Assembly (NCBI GenBank): GCA_002479785.1 | Contig: DLPD01000034.1 | Location: 32,670 to 96,669, forward strand | DNA from: Cytophagaceae bacterium UBA7467 | GTDB taxonomy: Bacteria; Bacteroidota; Bacteroidia; Cytophagales; Spirosomataceae | DNA: 64,000 nucleotides | Reading direction: 5' to 3' | In this document: positions 1 through 7,892 of the stretch, one piece after another | How positions within the stretch are numbered: position 1 is the first letter of the stretch | How the letters are laid out: each line of letters opens with the position of its first letter | The notes under the pieces: model-generated | Seen by the model: only the letters and a program-made list of their open reading frames with translations | Databases searched by the model: none | What the model was told of the DNA's origin: nothing | Translations under genes and position numbers: made by a program

Positions 1-476
1 GTGGCTTTCAATTGATCACACAGGTAGCCGGTCGTGCCGGTCGCCGAGAAGTACAAGGGAGAGTGTATATTCAAACAAATCAACCCACTCATCGTCTATT
101 TAACTATATTCAAGAAGGAAATTACGAGCAATTGTATGCTGACGAAATGATCGAGCGGGAGGGTTACCATTATCCTCCATTTACACGCTTGATTAAAATC
201 GTGATGCGGCATTACGAAGCACGCAATGTCGAAACGGCAGCCAAAGAGTTAGGGCAATTGTTGAAAGCCAAATTTGGTAATGGACGCGTGCTAGGGCCTG
301 AAAAGCCTTTGATTGAACGCATTCGGAATCAATATGCGATGGAAATCCTCATTAAGCTAGAGAAAGGCGTGGCTTTAGCTGCCTTCAAAAAGCAGCTTCG
401 GGAGGAATTAGATACCCTCAGTACGAAGCCCGCTTTTAAAGGCGTTCAAATTATTGTAGACGTAGATTGCAATTAG
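1..476 (+). CDS. priA: Primosomal protein N' (PriA helicase), C-terminal part
   Basis: This is the 3' end of a replication-restart helicase that reloads the replisome at stalled forks. The reading frame is open to the left edge (codons from base 3), so the gene is cut by the window and the TTG at 12 is not its start. The first visible residues read GFQLITQVAGRAGR, which is helicase motif VI of PriA, and the remaining 140 or so residues match the family's C-terminal domain, ending in a hydrophobic VQIIVDVDCN strand. The stop codon overlaps the convergent nitroreductase gene by 4 bases. Identification rests on motif VI and on the C-terminal pattern; the zinc-binding and DEAH motifs lie outside the window. 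Confidence 0.93.
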   Translation, partial: GFQLITQVAGRAGRREVQGRVYIQTNQPTHRLFNYIQEGNYEQLYADEMIEREGYHYPPFTRLIKIVMRHYEARNVETAAKELGQLLKAKFGNGRVLGPEKPLIERIRNQYAMEILIKLEKGVALAAFKKQLREELDTLSTKPAFKGVQIIVDVDCN

Positions 477-1195
477 CGGACGTGCACCACTTCCTCGTAA
501 GGAACTCTAAAGCGTGGTCCCCACACCCCTTCTTCTGTTCCCTTACCCACCGAAATCACCATATTGATTTCCGCTCCTGCAGGAAGATTTAAGTGTTTCT
601 TCACACGCTTTGCATCAAATCCTTCCATAGGGCAAGATTCAAATCCCTCAGCAGCAATAGAAAGCATAAATGTTTGCGCGGCAAGGGCACACGATTTGTG
701 TACCATGACGCGTTGATCCGCTTTACCTCCAAAACGCATCATGGGTTTTCGTAAACCCATCCAGAAACAGATGTTCCATCGAATGAAGGTAGAAATGCCA
801 AAAATGTCATTCCGGTATAAGAGTGGAATAAGCTTGCCATAATATTCAAGGCCTCTCTTTTGCATTTTAGTGGGTTCCCCTTCGATGGAATCTTGGACTA
901 ATTTCAAGTTCCATGCGGCTCTTTGTTTCCAAAGGTCTTGGCGAGTGACGAAAACCACTAAATGCGCTGTATCTTTTGCTGCGGATTGTCCCAGACATAG
1001 CTGGTGAAATGCTTTCTTTTCCTCTTCACTTTTGATCCAATAAAACTCCCAAAGCTGCATATTGCTACTGTTAGGCGATAAAATGGAACGTTGTAAGCTG
1101 CGTTCTATGACGGCATCGTCCACTTTAACGGTGGGGTCGTAGCGTCTATTAGAACGTCTTTTTTGAATTATCTCTTCGAATTGGGTGGAAAGCAT
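473..1195 (-). CDS. Nitroreductase family protein
   Basis: A 240-residue FMN-dependent oxidoreductase of the nitroreductase fold. The N-terminus has the family signature IIQKRRSNRRYD (residues 9-20), which contacts the FMN phosphate, followed by SPNSSNMQLWEFYWI, the usual segment for the FMN pocket. Near the C-terminus, AAEGFESCPMEGFDAKRVKKHL is the typical nitroreductase region lining the dimer interface. There is no signal peptide, so it should be cytosolic. The physiological substrate cannot be told from sequence; members reduce quinones, nitro compounds or flavins with NAD(P)H. It is transcribed divergently from adk, and a good -7 element lies just upstream (1213-1220). Confidence 0.85.
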   Translation of the reverse strand: MLSTQFEEIIQKRRSNRRYDPTVKVDDAVIERSLQRSILSPNSSNMQLWEFYWIKSEEEKKAFHQLCLGQSAAKDTAHLVVFVTRQDLWKQRAAWNLKLVQDSIEGEPTKMQKRGLEYYGKLIPLLYRNDIFGISTFIRWNICFWMGLRKPMMRFGGKADQRVMVHKSCALAAQTFMLSIAAEGFESCPMEGFDAKRVKKHLNLPAGAEINMVISVGKGTEEGVWGPRFRVPYEEVVHVR

Positions 1196-1212
1196 CTCTC
1201 TTTTTTTTATGC

Positions 1213-1220
1213 CAAATATA
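1213..1220 (-). promoter_or_regulatory. -7 element for the nitroreductase gene
   Basis: On the minus strand this reads TATATTTG, an exact match to the Bacteroidota -7 consensus TAnnTTTG, 18 bases upstream of the nitroreductase start. No TTG is seen 19-20 bases further upstream, so only the -7 half is supported. Confidence 0.5.
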
Positions 1221-1253
1221 GCAGAAAATCCCTGCTTTTGCCTCTGATTTGAT

Positions 1254-1261
1254 TACCTTTG
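1254..1261 (+). promoter_or_regulatory. -7 element for adk-obgE
   Basis: Reads TACCTTTG, an exact match to TAnnTTTG, 28 bases upstream of the adk start codon. At the expected -33 distance there is CTG rather than TTG. The position between divergent genes fits a promoter for adk and probably obgE. Confidence 0.5.
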
Positions 1262-1289
1262 TGGTTCGAAATTATAAACCCACATTTAT

Positions 1290-1859
1290 ATGCTTAATCT
1301 TGTTTTATTTGGGCCTCCAGGGGCAGGCAAAGGCACTCAGTCCGCAAAATTAATTGCGAAATACGGTTTAATCCATTTGTCTACAGGTGATTTATTACGT
1401 GCGGAAATTTCTGCAGGTACGACTTTAGGCTTGGAAGCGAAGAAATTGATGGATCAAGGAATCTTGGTGCCGGATGCAGTCGTGATCGGAATGATCGAGA
1501 ATAAATTGAACGAGAACAAGGAGGCAGCGGGTTTTATTTTTGATGGTTTTCCTAGAACGGAAGCGCAAGCTCAAGCTTTGGACAATTTATTAGCTGGTCA
1601 TCAATTAGCAATTAATCACATGATCGCTTTAGAGGTGAGCGAAGAAGAATTAACGCAGCGTCTATTAGAGCGCGGTAAGACTTCAGGTCGTCCAGATGAC
1701 CAAAACGAAGAATTAATTCGTAAACGCGTACAAGAATACGGCGAAAAAACGGCTCCAGTGGCCGGTTATTATGCCGCACAACATAAATTCTCAGGAATCA
1801 ATGGTATAGGTGAAATTGAGGAGATTTTCTCCCAAATCGTCACTATTATCGAGGCCTAA
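1290..1859 (+). CDS. adk: Adenylate kinase
   Basis: Catalyses ATP + AMP to 2 ADP and sets the adenylate balance of the cell. The P-loop GPPGAGKGT is at residues 8-16, the AMP-binding segment STGDLLR at 31-37 and DGFPRT at 85-90. The lid segment (ERGKTSGRPDD, 127-137) is short, so this is the short-lid form at 189 residues, without the zinc-binding insertion, as is common in Bacteroidota. The ATG at 1290 gives a start directly on the first beta strand. obgE follows after 13 bases in the same direction, and the two are probably cotranscribed from the promoter near 1254. Confidence 0.97.
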   Translation: MLNLVLFGPPGAGKGTQSAKLIAKYGLIHLSTGDLLRAEISAGTTLGLEAKKLMDQGILVPDAVVIGMIENKLNENKEAAGFIFDGFPRTEAQAQALDNLLAGHQLAINHMIALEVSEEELTQRLLERGKTSGRPDDQNEELIRKRVQEYGEKTAPVAGYYAAQHKFSGINGIGEIEEIFSQIVTIIEA

Positions 1860-1872
1860 TTAACACACAAGA

Positions 1873-2967
1873 ATGACATCTAACTTCATCGACTACGTCA
1901 AAATCAATCTCCGTTCCGGCCGAGGAGGAAGCGGTTCATCCCATTTTAGGAGGGAAAAACACGTGCCTAAAGGAGGACCGGATGGTGGCGATGGCGGTCG
2001 TGGAGGTCACGTCTATATCGTGGGAAGTACCCAGCTATGGACCCTAATTCACTTAAAATACCAAAAGCATATTATTGCGGAAAACGGTAAAGGGGGTGAA
2101 GGGGGACGTCGTTCCGGTGCAGAAGGGGAAGATGTCTTCATCGAAGTGCCTTTAGGAACCATCGTACGGGATGCTGAGACCAACGAATTTATTGCGGAGG
2201 TTACTGAAGAAGGCCAAAAAATCATGGTTTTGGCCGGTGGCCGCGGAGGATTGGGGAATCATAATTTCAAATCCTCTACCAATCAGTCACCCCGTCATGC
2301 ACAGCCAGGAGAACCGGGTCAAGATCTGTGGGTGGTGATGGAGCTAAAAGTATTAGCTGATGTGGGTTTGGTAGGTTTTCCGAATGCTGGTAAATCGACA
2401 CTTTTATCGGTACTTTCTGCGGCAACTCCAGAGATTGCAGATTATCCCTTCACTACCTTAGTGCCCCAATTAGGTGTTGTGGAATACCGCGATTATAAAT
2501 CCTTTGTAGTAGCTGACATTCCAGGAATTATTGAGGGGGCATCAGAAGGCAAAGGTTTGGGATTGAGATTTTTACGCCATATTGAGCGTAACTCGATTTT
2601 GTGCTTCTTGATTCCATCGGATGCGGAAAATTGGGGAGAAGAATACCGAATCTTAACGGGAGAATTAGAGAAATACAATCCGGAATTATTGGGTAAACGC
2701 CGGGTAATTGTGGTCTCTAAAATGGACCTTTCGATTCCTGAAATGGAAGAAGAAATGCGCGAAAGTTTGCCTAAAGATATCCCCGTATTATTGATTTCTT
2801 CCGTTACTCAGGAGGGAATTCAGTCCTTGAAGGATTTGCTTTGGAATACTTTATTGGATGAGAATAAAGACTTCGCGAAGCCGAAAGAAGCTCCTGTTAT
2901 CATCGATCTACCCGTGGTGAATCCATTGGCGGATCAATTAATGGAAGATCCGGAAGAATTAGATTAA
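1873..2967 (+). CDS. obgE: Obg family GTPase (ObgE/CgtA)
   Basis: An essential ribosome-associated GTPase active in 50S assembly and stress signalling. Residues 1-158 form the glycine-rich Obg fold (many GG and GGRGG turns). The G domain follows: G1 GFPNAGKS at 168-175, G3 DIPG at 215-218 and G4 as SKMD at 282-285 in place of NKxD, a substitution tolerated in this family. The last 40 residues are a short acidic tail (ends MEDPEELD). At 364 residues it is a little longer than the 330-340 common in Bacteroidota. The 3' end overlaps the convergent rmlD-like gene by 9 bases. Confidence 0.96.
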   Translation: MTSNFIDYVKINLRSGRGGSGSSHFRREKHVPKGGPDGGDGGRGGHVYIVGSTQLWTLIHLKYQKHIIAENGKGGEGGRRSGAEGEDVFIEVPLGTIVRDAETNEFIAEVTEEGQKIMVLAGGRGGLGNHNFKSSTNQSPRHAQPGEPGQDLWVVMELKVLADVGLVGFPNAGKSTLLSVLSAATPEIADYPFTTLVPQLGVVEYRDYKSFVVADIPGIIEGASEGKGLGLRFLRHIERNSILCFLIPSDAENWGEEYRILTGELEKYNPELLGKRRVIVVSKMDLSIPEMEEEMRESLPKDIPVLLISSVTQEGIQSLKDLLWNTLLDENKDFAKPKEAPVIIDLPVVNPLADQLMEDPEELD

Positions 2968-3870
2968 ATCAGCCACTTGCTGTGCCATTAAGGCAATACC
3001 TTCTTGAAAAGTTCTAGGTGTGTAACCTAGGACTTTTTTTGCTTTATCGAGCACAAATCCAGTACGAGCTGGTCTTTTAGCCGTTTGTTGGAAGGTGGAT
3101 GAATCCGCTTTCTGTAACAAGGATTTATCCAAACCGTAATATTCTGCCGTCATCACCGCCATCTCATATGGCGTTAAGAAATCGGATCCAGAGATGTTGA
3201 ATATACCTTCCACTTCATCCTTAGCGAGTAGCCAACAGCCCATGGCCAAATCCTCTGCAAGAGTAGGGGTGCGGAATTGATCAGTCACTACCTGTATCGT
3301 TTTTCCCTCTTCAAGTGATTTTTTCACCCAAAGCACGATATTCGATCGGCTCATATCGGGCACGATTCCATACACTAAAACGGTGCGTGCAATACTCCAT
3401 CGAATGGAAGAATCAAACAATAATTGTTCGGCCTTTAATTTGCTTTCGCCATAATAGGAAATGGGATTGGCCACACCTTCTTCCGTATAAGGACCATCCG
3501 CTCCGTCAAAAATAAAGTCCGTCGATAAATGACATAAATAGGAACCATGTTTTTCGCAGGCCTGAATGATAAAGGCAACCGAATCTACATTCAATAGGTC
3601 ACAACCTGCCCGATCCGTTTCGCAGGTATCCACATTGGTCATGGCTGCCGTGTGAATAACCACCTCAGGCTTGAATTGATCGAAAACGTTGTTTACTTCC
3701 TCTTGAACGGTAATATCTAAAGACGCATAGGTATACCCATCCGTCACGGGCAAACGATTATTCCCACGAGCGGTGGCGATTAAATCGACATTTGCCTGTG
3801 TGCGTAATAGTTCAACCAGTTTTTGGCCTAATAAACCATTCGACCCAGTGATTAATATGCGTTTTTTCAT
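2959..3870 (-). CDS. RmlD-like NAD(P)-dependent sugar-nucleotide reductase (SDR superfamily)
   Basis: A 303-residue extended short-chain dehydrogenase/reductase. It starts with the dinucleotide-binding motif [12 protein letters not shown] (residues 6-17) and carries STDFIFDG and the catalytic YYGESK (Tyr-xxx-Lys). The overall pattern matches dTDP-4-dehydrorhamnose reductase (RmlD), but no rmlA, rmlB or rmlC gene is nearby, so it could act on another sugar nucleotide or be a methionine adenosyltransferase beta-like paralogue. Its ATG overlaps the hemC stop codon (ATGA), so it is the last gene of the glmU-like/holB/hemC operon and probably translationally coupled. Confidence 0.8.
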   Translation of the reverse strand: MKKRILITGSNGLLGQKLVELLRTQANVDLIATARGNNRLPVTDGYTYASLDITVQEEVNNVFDQFKPEVVIHTAAMTNVDTCETDRAGCDLLNVDSVAFIIQACEKHGSYLCHLSTDFIFDGADGPYTEEGVANPISYYGESKLKAEQLLFDSSIRWSIARTVLVYGIVPDMSRSNIVLWVKKSLEEGKTIQVVTDQFRTPTLAEDLAMGCWLLAKDEVEGIFNISGSDFLTPYEMAVMTAEYYGLDKSLLQKADSSTFQQTAKRPARTGFVLDKAKKVLGYTPRTFQEGIALMAQQVADLI

Positions 3871-4793
3871 GAACCTAATTGCTGTCTGATTTTGCGTAAT
3901 AATTGATGTGCTCCTAAATGGATGAGCTCCATCGCGACTTCTTTACCAAGGATGGCGGGATCTGATCCCTCTGCTGAATGGGAGATATTTTCTATTCCAT
4001 CTAAGCTGAGAACTCCTGCTTGTAGCTTTAATTTCCCCCCTTCTAAATGCGCGTGTCCATAAACAGGAACGCTACAGCCGCCTTCTAAATGGGCTAATAA
4101 ATGGCGTTCTGCTACTAATGCAGCTTCCGTCGAGGGGTGGTTGCAAGCTTTACGTACTAAAGCTTTAATGCTGGAGTCTAAAGAAACCGCACACTGAATC
4201 GCTACGGACCCTTGACCCACTGCTGGGACAAAATGGTCAAGGCCTAGATGCTGTGTGATATAGGATTCCATTTCCATGCGATGAACGCCGGCAAAAGCGA
4301 GTAGCATCGCATCGCAATCCCCCTTTTTCAATTTTTCCAAACGGGTCTGAAGATTGCCCCGCATCTCCACTGCCGTATGTTGTGGGTAGAAATGGCTTAA
4401 GAAGGCACGTCTGCGCGTCGATGAGGTGCCCACACGTAAAGGTTCGTTGGAGGCTAGGGTTTTCGCCGGATCCAGGCTTAAAACAACGTCTTGCGCCGCT
4501 TCTCGCTGAGTGAAAGCAATTAATTCTAGTTCTGCAGGAATATGAGAGGGTAAATCTTTCGCAGAATGCTGTGCGATATCGATTTCTCCCGCGCACAACA
4601 TCGCCTCTAATTCTTCTGTAAACACTCCTTTTGAGCCTATTTTAGACAGGGAACGGTCTAAAATTTGATCCCCTTTGGTTGTTATCGATACGATTTCGTA
4701 GGCTAAACCCTGCGTTGCGAGCAATGCGCCTACATGGTGTGCTTGCCACAGTGCCAAAGCCGAATTTCGAGTACCAATGCGAATCGTTTTCAT
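3867..4793 (-). CDS. hemC: Hydroxymethylbilane synthase (porphobilinogen deaminase)
   Basis: Condenses four porphobilinogen units into hydroxymethylbilane in haem synthesis. The start MKTIRIGTRNSALALWQAHHV is diagnostic; the reading frame is open a further 25 codons upstream, but those codons overlap holB and do not resemble the family, so the ATG at 4793 was chosen. KGDQILDRSLSKIGSKGVFTEELE and HSAKDLPS are seen in order, and Cys240 in EGGCSVP is the attachment site of the dipyrromethane cofactor. Length 308 residues is normal. It begins one base after the holB stop and ends in a 4-base ATGA overlap with the next gene. Confidence 0.97.
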   Translation of the reverse strand: MKTIRIGTRNSALALWQAHHVGALLATQGLAYEIVSITTKGDQILDRSLSKIGSKGVFTEELEAMLCAGEIDIAQHSAKDLPSHIPAELELIAFTQREAAQDVVLSLDPAKTLASNEPLRVGTSSTRRRAFLSHFYPQHTAVEMRGNLQTRLEKLKKGDCDAMLLAFAGVHRMEMESYITQHLGLDHFVPAVGQGSVAIQCAVSLDSSIKALVRKACNHPSTEAALVAERHLLAHLEGGCSVPVYGHAHLEGGKLKLQAGVLSLDGIENISHSAEGSDPAILGKEVAMELIHLGAHQLLRKIRQQLGS

Positions 4794-4794
4794 A

Positions 4795-5925
4795 TTAGGA
4801 GTTTTTCGCGTGGAAAACGCGCAATAAATACAAAGATAAATCGAGGTGAACCATCTTTGCTCGCGCATTGCGTTCTAAATGGTAATGAACCTCTGATATT
4901 TTTTCGGTCATTGCCGCGATCTTTTCGGTATTCAATGTCTTCGAGAAATTATTCACAAAGGCTTTCTCTTTTTCGAGTGATTTGATCAAGGCACTTGCAT
5001 CCGAAATTTGGTACAAGCATTGTCTGAAAATATGGAGACTATAACTTAAAATACCTTTTTGGTTTTCTTTCGCTAAGCCGTCGAATTGGTCTGCTAATTG
5101 TACTAATTTGGATAGATTGCGGGCATATATCGCGCGCATCCATTCCGCAAACCAGGTTGTTGTACTAAGGTTATCGGAGTTAGATTTCTCCAAAGCTTCC
5201 GAGATGTTTCCTTCACAATTTACTGCGATTTGATGGGCCTTTTCCGTATCAATTTCCGCTTTTTGGACTAAATAATCAGCTAAATCTTCTACCTCCACAG
5301 CACCCACACTGACGCGTTGAGTTCTAGAGAGAATGGTCGTCAATAATTTATCTGGTTCTGCACAAACTAAGATGAATAAGGTAGAACTAGGCGGTTCCTC
5401 CAAAGTCTTCAATAAGGCATTACCGGCAGAAGCATTCAGCGTCTCTGGGTTCCAAAGCATCACCACCTTAAACGGCGCTTCAAACGGCTTTAAGCTGATT
5501 TTTTGCACTAGTTTACGGGTCTCCTCCACGGGAATATTCCCCTGGCGATTCCCTTCGGCTCCCATGTGAACCAGCCATTCTGGTAAGGTTCTGAAATAGG
5601 ATTCTTGAATAAATTTTCTCCAATCAGGCAGGAAAACATCCGATTCCGCATCTTTGATTTTCTTGGTGATAACGGTAGGGTAGACATAGACTAAATCTGG
5701 GTGAACGCCGCGTTGCAATTTCTGGCAACTAGGACAGACGCCACAGGAATCTGTTTCTGATCTATTCGTGCAAAATAAGTAGCTAACAAATGCATGCGCC
5801 ATTGCGAGTTGAGCTCCTCCGGGAGGACCCACAAATAATTGGGCATGTGCGATGTGTTGATTTTGCACCGCTTGCGACAACGTCTTCTTGGTTTTAGGTA
5901 GACCTGGAATGTCTTGAAATCGCAT
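4795..5925 (-). CDS. holB: DNA polymerase III delta' subunit (clamp-loader)
   Basis: A 376-residue AAA+ family clamp-loader subunit. The N-terminus (FQDIPGLPKTKKTL) and HAQLFVGPPGGAQLAMAHAF form a degenerate P-loop region, as expected for delta', which does not hydrolyse ATP. A four-cysteine zinc module is visible (C-to-C pattern CGVCPSC with an upstream Cys), followed by LLKTLEEPPSSTLFILV and an arginine-finger segment ILSRTQRV. These are the family's hallmark motifs. It lies between the glmU-like gene (26-base gap) and hemC (1-base gap), all on the minus strand. Confidence 0.93.
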   Translation of the reverse strand: MRFQDIPGLPKTKKTLSQAVQNQHIAHAQLFVGPPGGAQLAMAHAFVSYLFCTNRSETDSCGVCPSCQKLQRGVHPDLVYVYPTVITKKIKDAESDVFLPDWRKFIQESYFRTLPEWLVHMGAEGNRQGNIPVEETRKLVQKISLKPFEAPFKVVMLWNPETLNASAGNALLKTLEEPPSSTLFILVCAEPDKLLTTILSRTQRVSVGAVEVEDLADYLVQKAEIDTEKAHQIAVNCEGNISEALEKSNSDNLSTTTWFAEWMRAIYARNLSKLVQLADQFDGLAKENQKGILSYSLHIFRQCLYQISDASALIKSLEKEKAFVNNFSKTLNTEKIAAMTEKISEVHYHLERNARAKMVHLDLSLYLLRVFHAKNS

Positions 5926-5951
5926 GAATGGGGCTTTATTTTAAGAAAGAA

Positions 5952-7031
5952 CTAATTTCGGAAAGATGTATCCGCTTTCCAAATTTCTTCCATGCTTTGG
6001 CGCAGATTTTCGGGGATTTTCTGATTTTTCAATGCTATCCAAGCGCAGGCTGAAGCGAATGCTTTCTCCAAGTCAAATGCGCGTAATGCAGGATACTCGC
6101 CATAACTAAAAGAAGGAATGAATCGCGGAGGAAATCCTATACTCGAAAGGTTGCAGTGACTCCCAATGACGGTACCGGTATTCAGATTTGTTCCTACACC
6201 GGTGGTGACAAAATCGCCAAAGATTTGGCCTAAAGACGTTAAACCCGTATTTCGAGGACCCTTTACAGTATAATCATAGAGGGAAATAGGTTGAATATCA
6301 TTACGTAGGTTAGAACCGTTTGTGAGTGCGCCTAAATTCGAATAGGATCCCACAATCGAATTGCCTAAATACCCTTCATGGGCCTTATTGCTAAAAGGAA
6401 AGAAGATGCAGTGGTTAATTTCGCCACCTACTTTGCAGCCTGGGCCGATGGTGGTATTTGGTCGAATCTTTGCCCCTATATTCGTTGTTGCGCCAGTTAG
6501 GAGCGCTGCTGGGCCCTGTATCAATGTCCCTATTTGTATAGTAACATCCTCTCCAATGTAAATAGGTCCTTTGCTAGCATCTAAGATACTTCCCTGCACC
6601 TGCGCGCTGGGGTGAACGTAGATGTATTCCGGAGCGATGAAGGTATTGTTTCCTGAATCAGGATGGTTTCCTTTGATTTCGGCATTTAAAAACACAGCTT
6701 GGTAGGCTAGCAAATCTTCCGGATGCTGTAGAAAAGGGAGGTGTTGTTCTATGCGATGAGTGCCTTGTCCTTTTTGGGCCAAAACCTGACCATTATATAC
6801 ATAGGAACTATCTGCCGGAAGCTGGTCTAAAAGGGTGAATGTGGAAGGCAATGGAAGGAGAGCGCTGAGTACTCGAATATCCGCTTGATCAGCGTTTGAA
6901 ACGCGGTTCAGCCATTTACTTTCTAAGGTACTGGTGCCCACCCACAATTCAGCGACTTTGCGGTGCTGAGTTAGGGGTTGAAGGGCATTTTTTAATGCCA
7001 AATCCTCAAATAAATAAACCTTGGACTGCAT
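5952..7031 (-). CDS. GlmU-like protein (putative UDP-N-acetylglucosamine diphosphorylase/glucosamine-1-phosphate N-acetyltransferase)
   Basis: A 359-residue protein of the Bacteroidota GlmU-like family. The N-terminal half is a divergent nucleotidyltransferase-like region (no clear GxGxRM motif is visible). From about residue 130 the sequence is a left-handed beta-helix of hexapeptide repeats (IYIGEDVTIQIGTLIQGPAAL, TNIGAKIRPNTTIGPGCKVGG), as in acyltransferases. The family is thought to supply UDP-GlcNAc in species that lack classical GlmU; that role is inferred. It is the first gene of the operon with holB and hemC. Its predicted promoter overlaps the rpmE terminator and leaves almost no leader before the ATG. 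Confidence 0.75.
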   Translation of the reverse strand: MQSKVYLFEDLALKNALQPLTQHRKVAELWVGTSTLESKWLNRVSNADQADIRVLSALLPLPSTFTLLDQLPADSSYVYNGQVLAQKGQGTHRIEQHLPFLQHPEDLLAYQAVFLNAEIKGNHPDSGNNTFIAPEYIYVHPSAQVQGSILDASKGPIYIGEDVTIQIGTLIQGPAALLTGATTNIGAKIRPNTTIGPGCKVGGEINHCIFFPFSNKAHEGYLGNSIVGSYSNLGALTNGSNLRNDIQPISLYDYTVKGPRNTGLTSLGQIFGDFVTTGVGTNLNTGTVIGSHCNLSSIGFPPRFIPSFSYGEYPALRAFDLEKAFASACAWIALKNQKIPENLRQSMEEIWKADTSFRN

Positions 7032-7035
7032 AGGA

Positions 7036-7066
7036 CAAATCTAGGATAAAAAAAGCCTTCCCCCAA
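7036..7066 (-). promoter_or_regulatory. Promoter of the glmU-like/holB/hemC operon
   Basis: On the minus strand, TTG at 7066-7064, a 20-base spacer and TAGATTTG at 7043-7036, an exact -7 match. Only four bases separate the -7 element from the ATG at 7031, so the transcript would be leaderless or nearly so. The -33 half lies inside the hairpin that ends rpmE. Confidence 0.55.
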
Positions 7067-7087
7067 AAGATGGAAGAAGGCTTTTTG
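7048..7087 (-). terminator. Intrinsic terminator after rpmE
   Basis: An 11-bp perfect stem (arms 7050-7060 and 7076-7086, core GCCTTC/GAAGGC) closes a 15-base loop, with A/T runs on both sides, so it can work in both directions. It lies just past the stop codon of rpmE. Confidence 0.8.
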
Positions 7088-7104
7088 TATAGGCGCAAGG
7101 AAAA

Positions 7105-7344
7105 TTACTTCGCGTAACGCTTGTTGAATTTGTCCACACGTCCTGTTGTATCTAACAATACGTTCTTACCTGTATAGAATGGGTGAGATTGGGATGAAAC
7201 CTCTAATTTGTATACTGGGTAAGTAGCTCCTTCGAATTCTGTTGTCTCTGTGGTAGCAACACATGAACGAGTTAAAAACTTGTAATCAGCTGATAGATCG
7301 TGAAATACAACTTCTTTGTATTCTGGGTGGATATCTTTTTTCAT
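7105..7344 (-). CDS. rpmE: 50S ribosomal protein L31, type B
   Basis: A 79-residue ribosomal protein of the large subunit. The start [16 protein letters not shown] and the segment [21 protein letters not shown] are the L31 signature. It lacks the CxxC zinc-binding cysteines, which makes it the type B (zinc-independent) form, also called ykgM or rpmE2. It is a single-gene transcript with its own consensus promoter (7430-7459) and a strong terminator (7048-7087). Confidence 0.97.
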   Translation of the reverse strand: MKKDIHPEYKEVVFHDLSADYKFLTRSCVATTETTEFEGATYPVYKLEVSSQSHPFYTGKNVLLDTTGRVDKFNKRYAK

Positions 7345-7429
7345 GATAATGGATAATAGACGATTCCCTGCCGTCCTGTTTAAATAATGTTTTCCAAAGG
7401 GGGATATTTGGACCTTATAATAAGGGATG

Positions 7430-7459
7430 CAAAATTACAGAATGTATTTTATTTTCCAA
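7430..7459 (-). promoter_or_regulatory. Promoter of rpmE
   Basis: On the minus strand TTG (7459-7457), a 19-base spacer and TAATTTTG (7437-7430). This is a full match to the Bacteroidota consensus TTG-N19-TAnnTTTG. It leaves a leader of roughly 80 bases before the ATG at 7344. Confidence 0.75.
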
Positions 7460-7575
7460 CTATTTACCTTAACAAAATTTCAGATATTTCCACGCGATTT
7501 TTCAGCTGATTTTTTTTTAAAAATAATTTTATAGCACTTTTCTAAGAAGCGATACGGCTAATGAATTGAGTTGCG

Positions 7576-7620
7576 GGGATTTGAATGTGGTATTTCAAAT
7601 ACAGCCCTTTTTTATATTTT
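7576..7620 (+). terminator. Possible plus-strand terminator in the rpmE-nrdA gap
   Basis: GGG pairs with CCC outside a perfect 7-bp stem (ATTTGAA at 7580-7586 with TTCAAAT at 7594-7600), followed by TTTTTT and, after a short break, eight more T. No annotated plus-strand gene lies upstream, so if real it would end an unannotated small transcript. Confidence 0.4.
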
Positions 7621-7892
7621 TTTTGGCCAAAAAATTGTTTGCACAGAGCCTGCTTTTTTTCTAATTTTACCAAGAGCACAATCAGCCAAAGATGCTTCAA
7701 TTTTTGGTTTAGGAAAGCATAAAAACAAAACCGCCACGCACTCAATTTGTTAACGCAAAAAGAGGCAAAAAGCTAAGAAAAAAATTCTCTTAACACGGGA
7801 AATCTTTTGCCTAAATGTAGGTGTTTGGTTTTTGCATTTTGTTTCGCATTTATATTGAATTAGAAGTTTTAAATTATAATAGATAGATACAC

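Larger units (their letters stand above)
7345..7892. other. Long AT-rich intergenic region between rpmE and nrdA
   Basis: A 548-base gap without a convincing protein gene; the two short open frames inside it are low-complexity and on opposite strands. It holds the rpmE promoter (7430-7459), a hairpin followed by two T-runs on the plus strand (7576-7620), and a second imperfect inverted repeat (7763-7772 with 7804-7812, arms AGGCAAAAAG/CTTTTGCCT) in the stretch before nrdA. No exact TAnnTTTG element for nrdA was found, and no NrdR-box pair or cobalamin-riboswitch core is visible. Confidence 0.6.

Noticed and set aside
4237..4596. 119-codon minus-strand open frame
   Set aside because: Out-of-frame overlap with hemC, whose reading frame has the full family signature.
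7542..7753. Two small open frames on opposite strands in the rpmE-nrdA gap
   Set aside because: Low-complexity, Lys/Phe/Leu-rich translation from AT-rich DNA, no start context and no family resemblance; more likely non-coding.
7760..7892. NrdR boxes or cobalamin riboswitch before nrdA
   Set aside because: No ACA-N-TATAT-type palindromic pair and no B12-box-like motif could be found.
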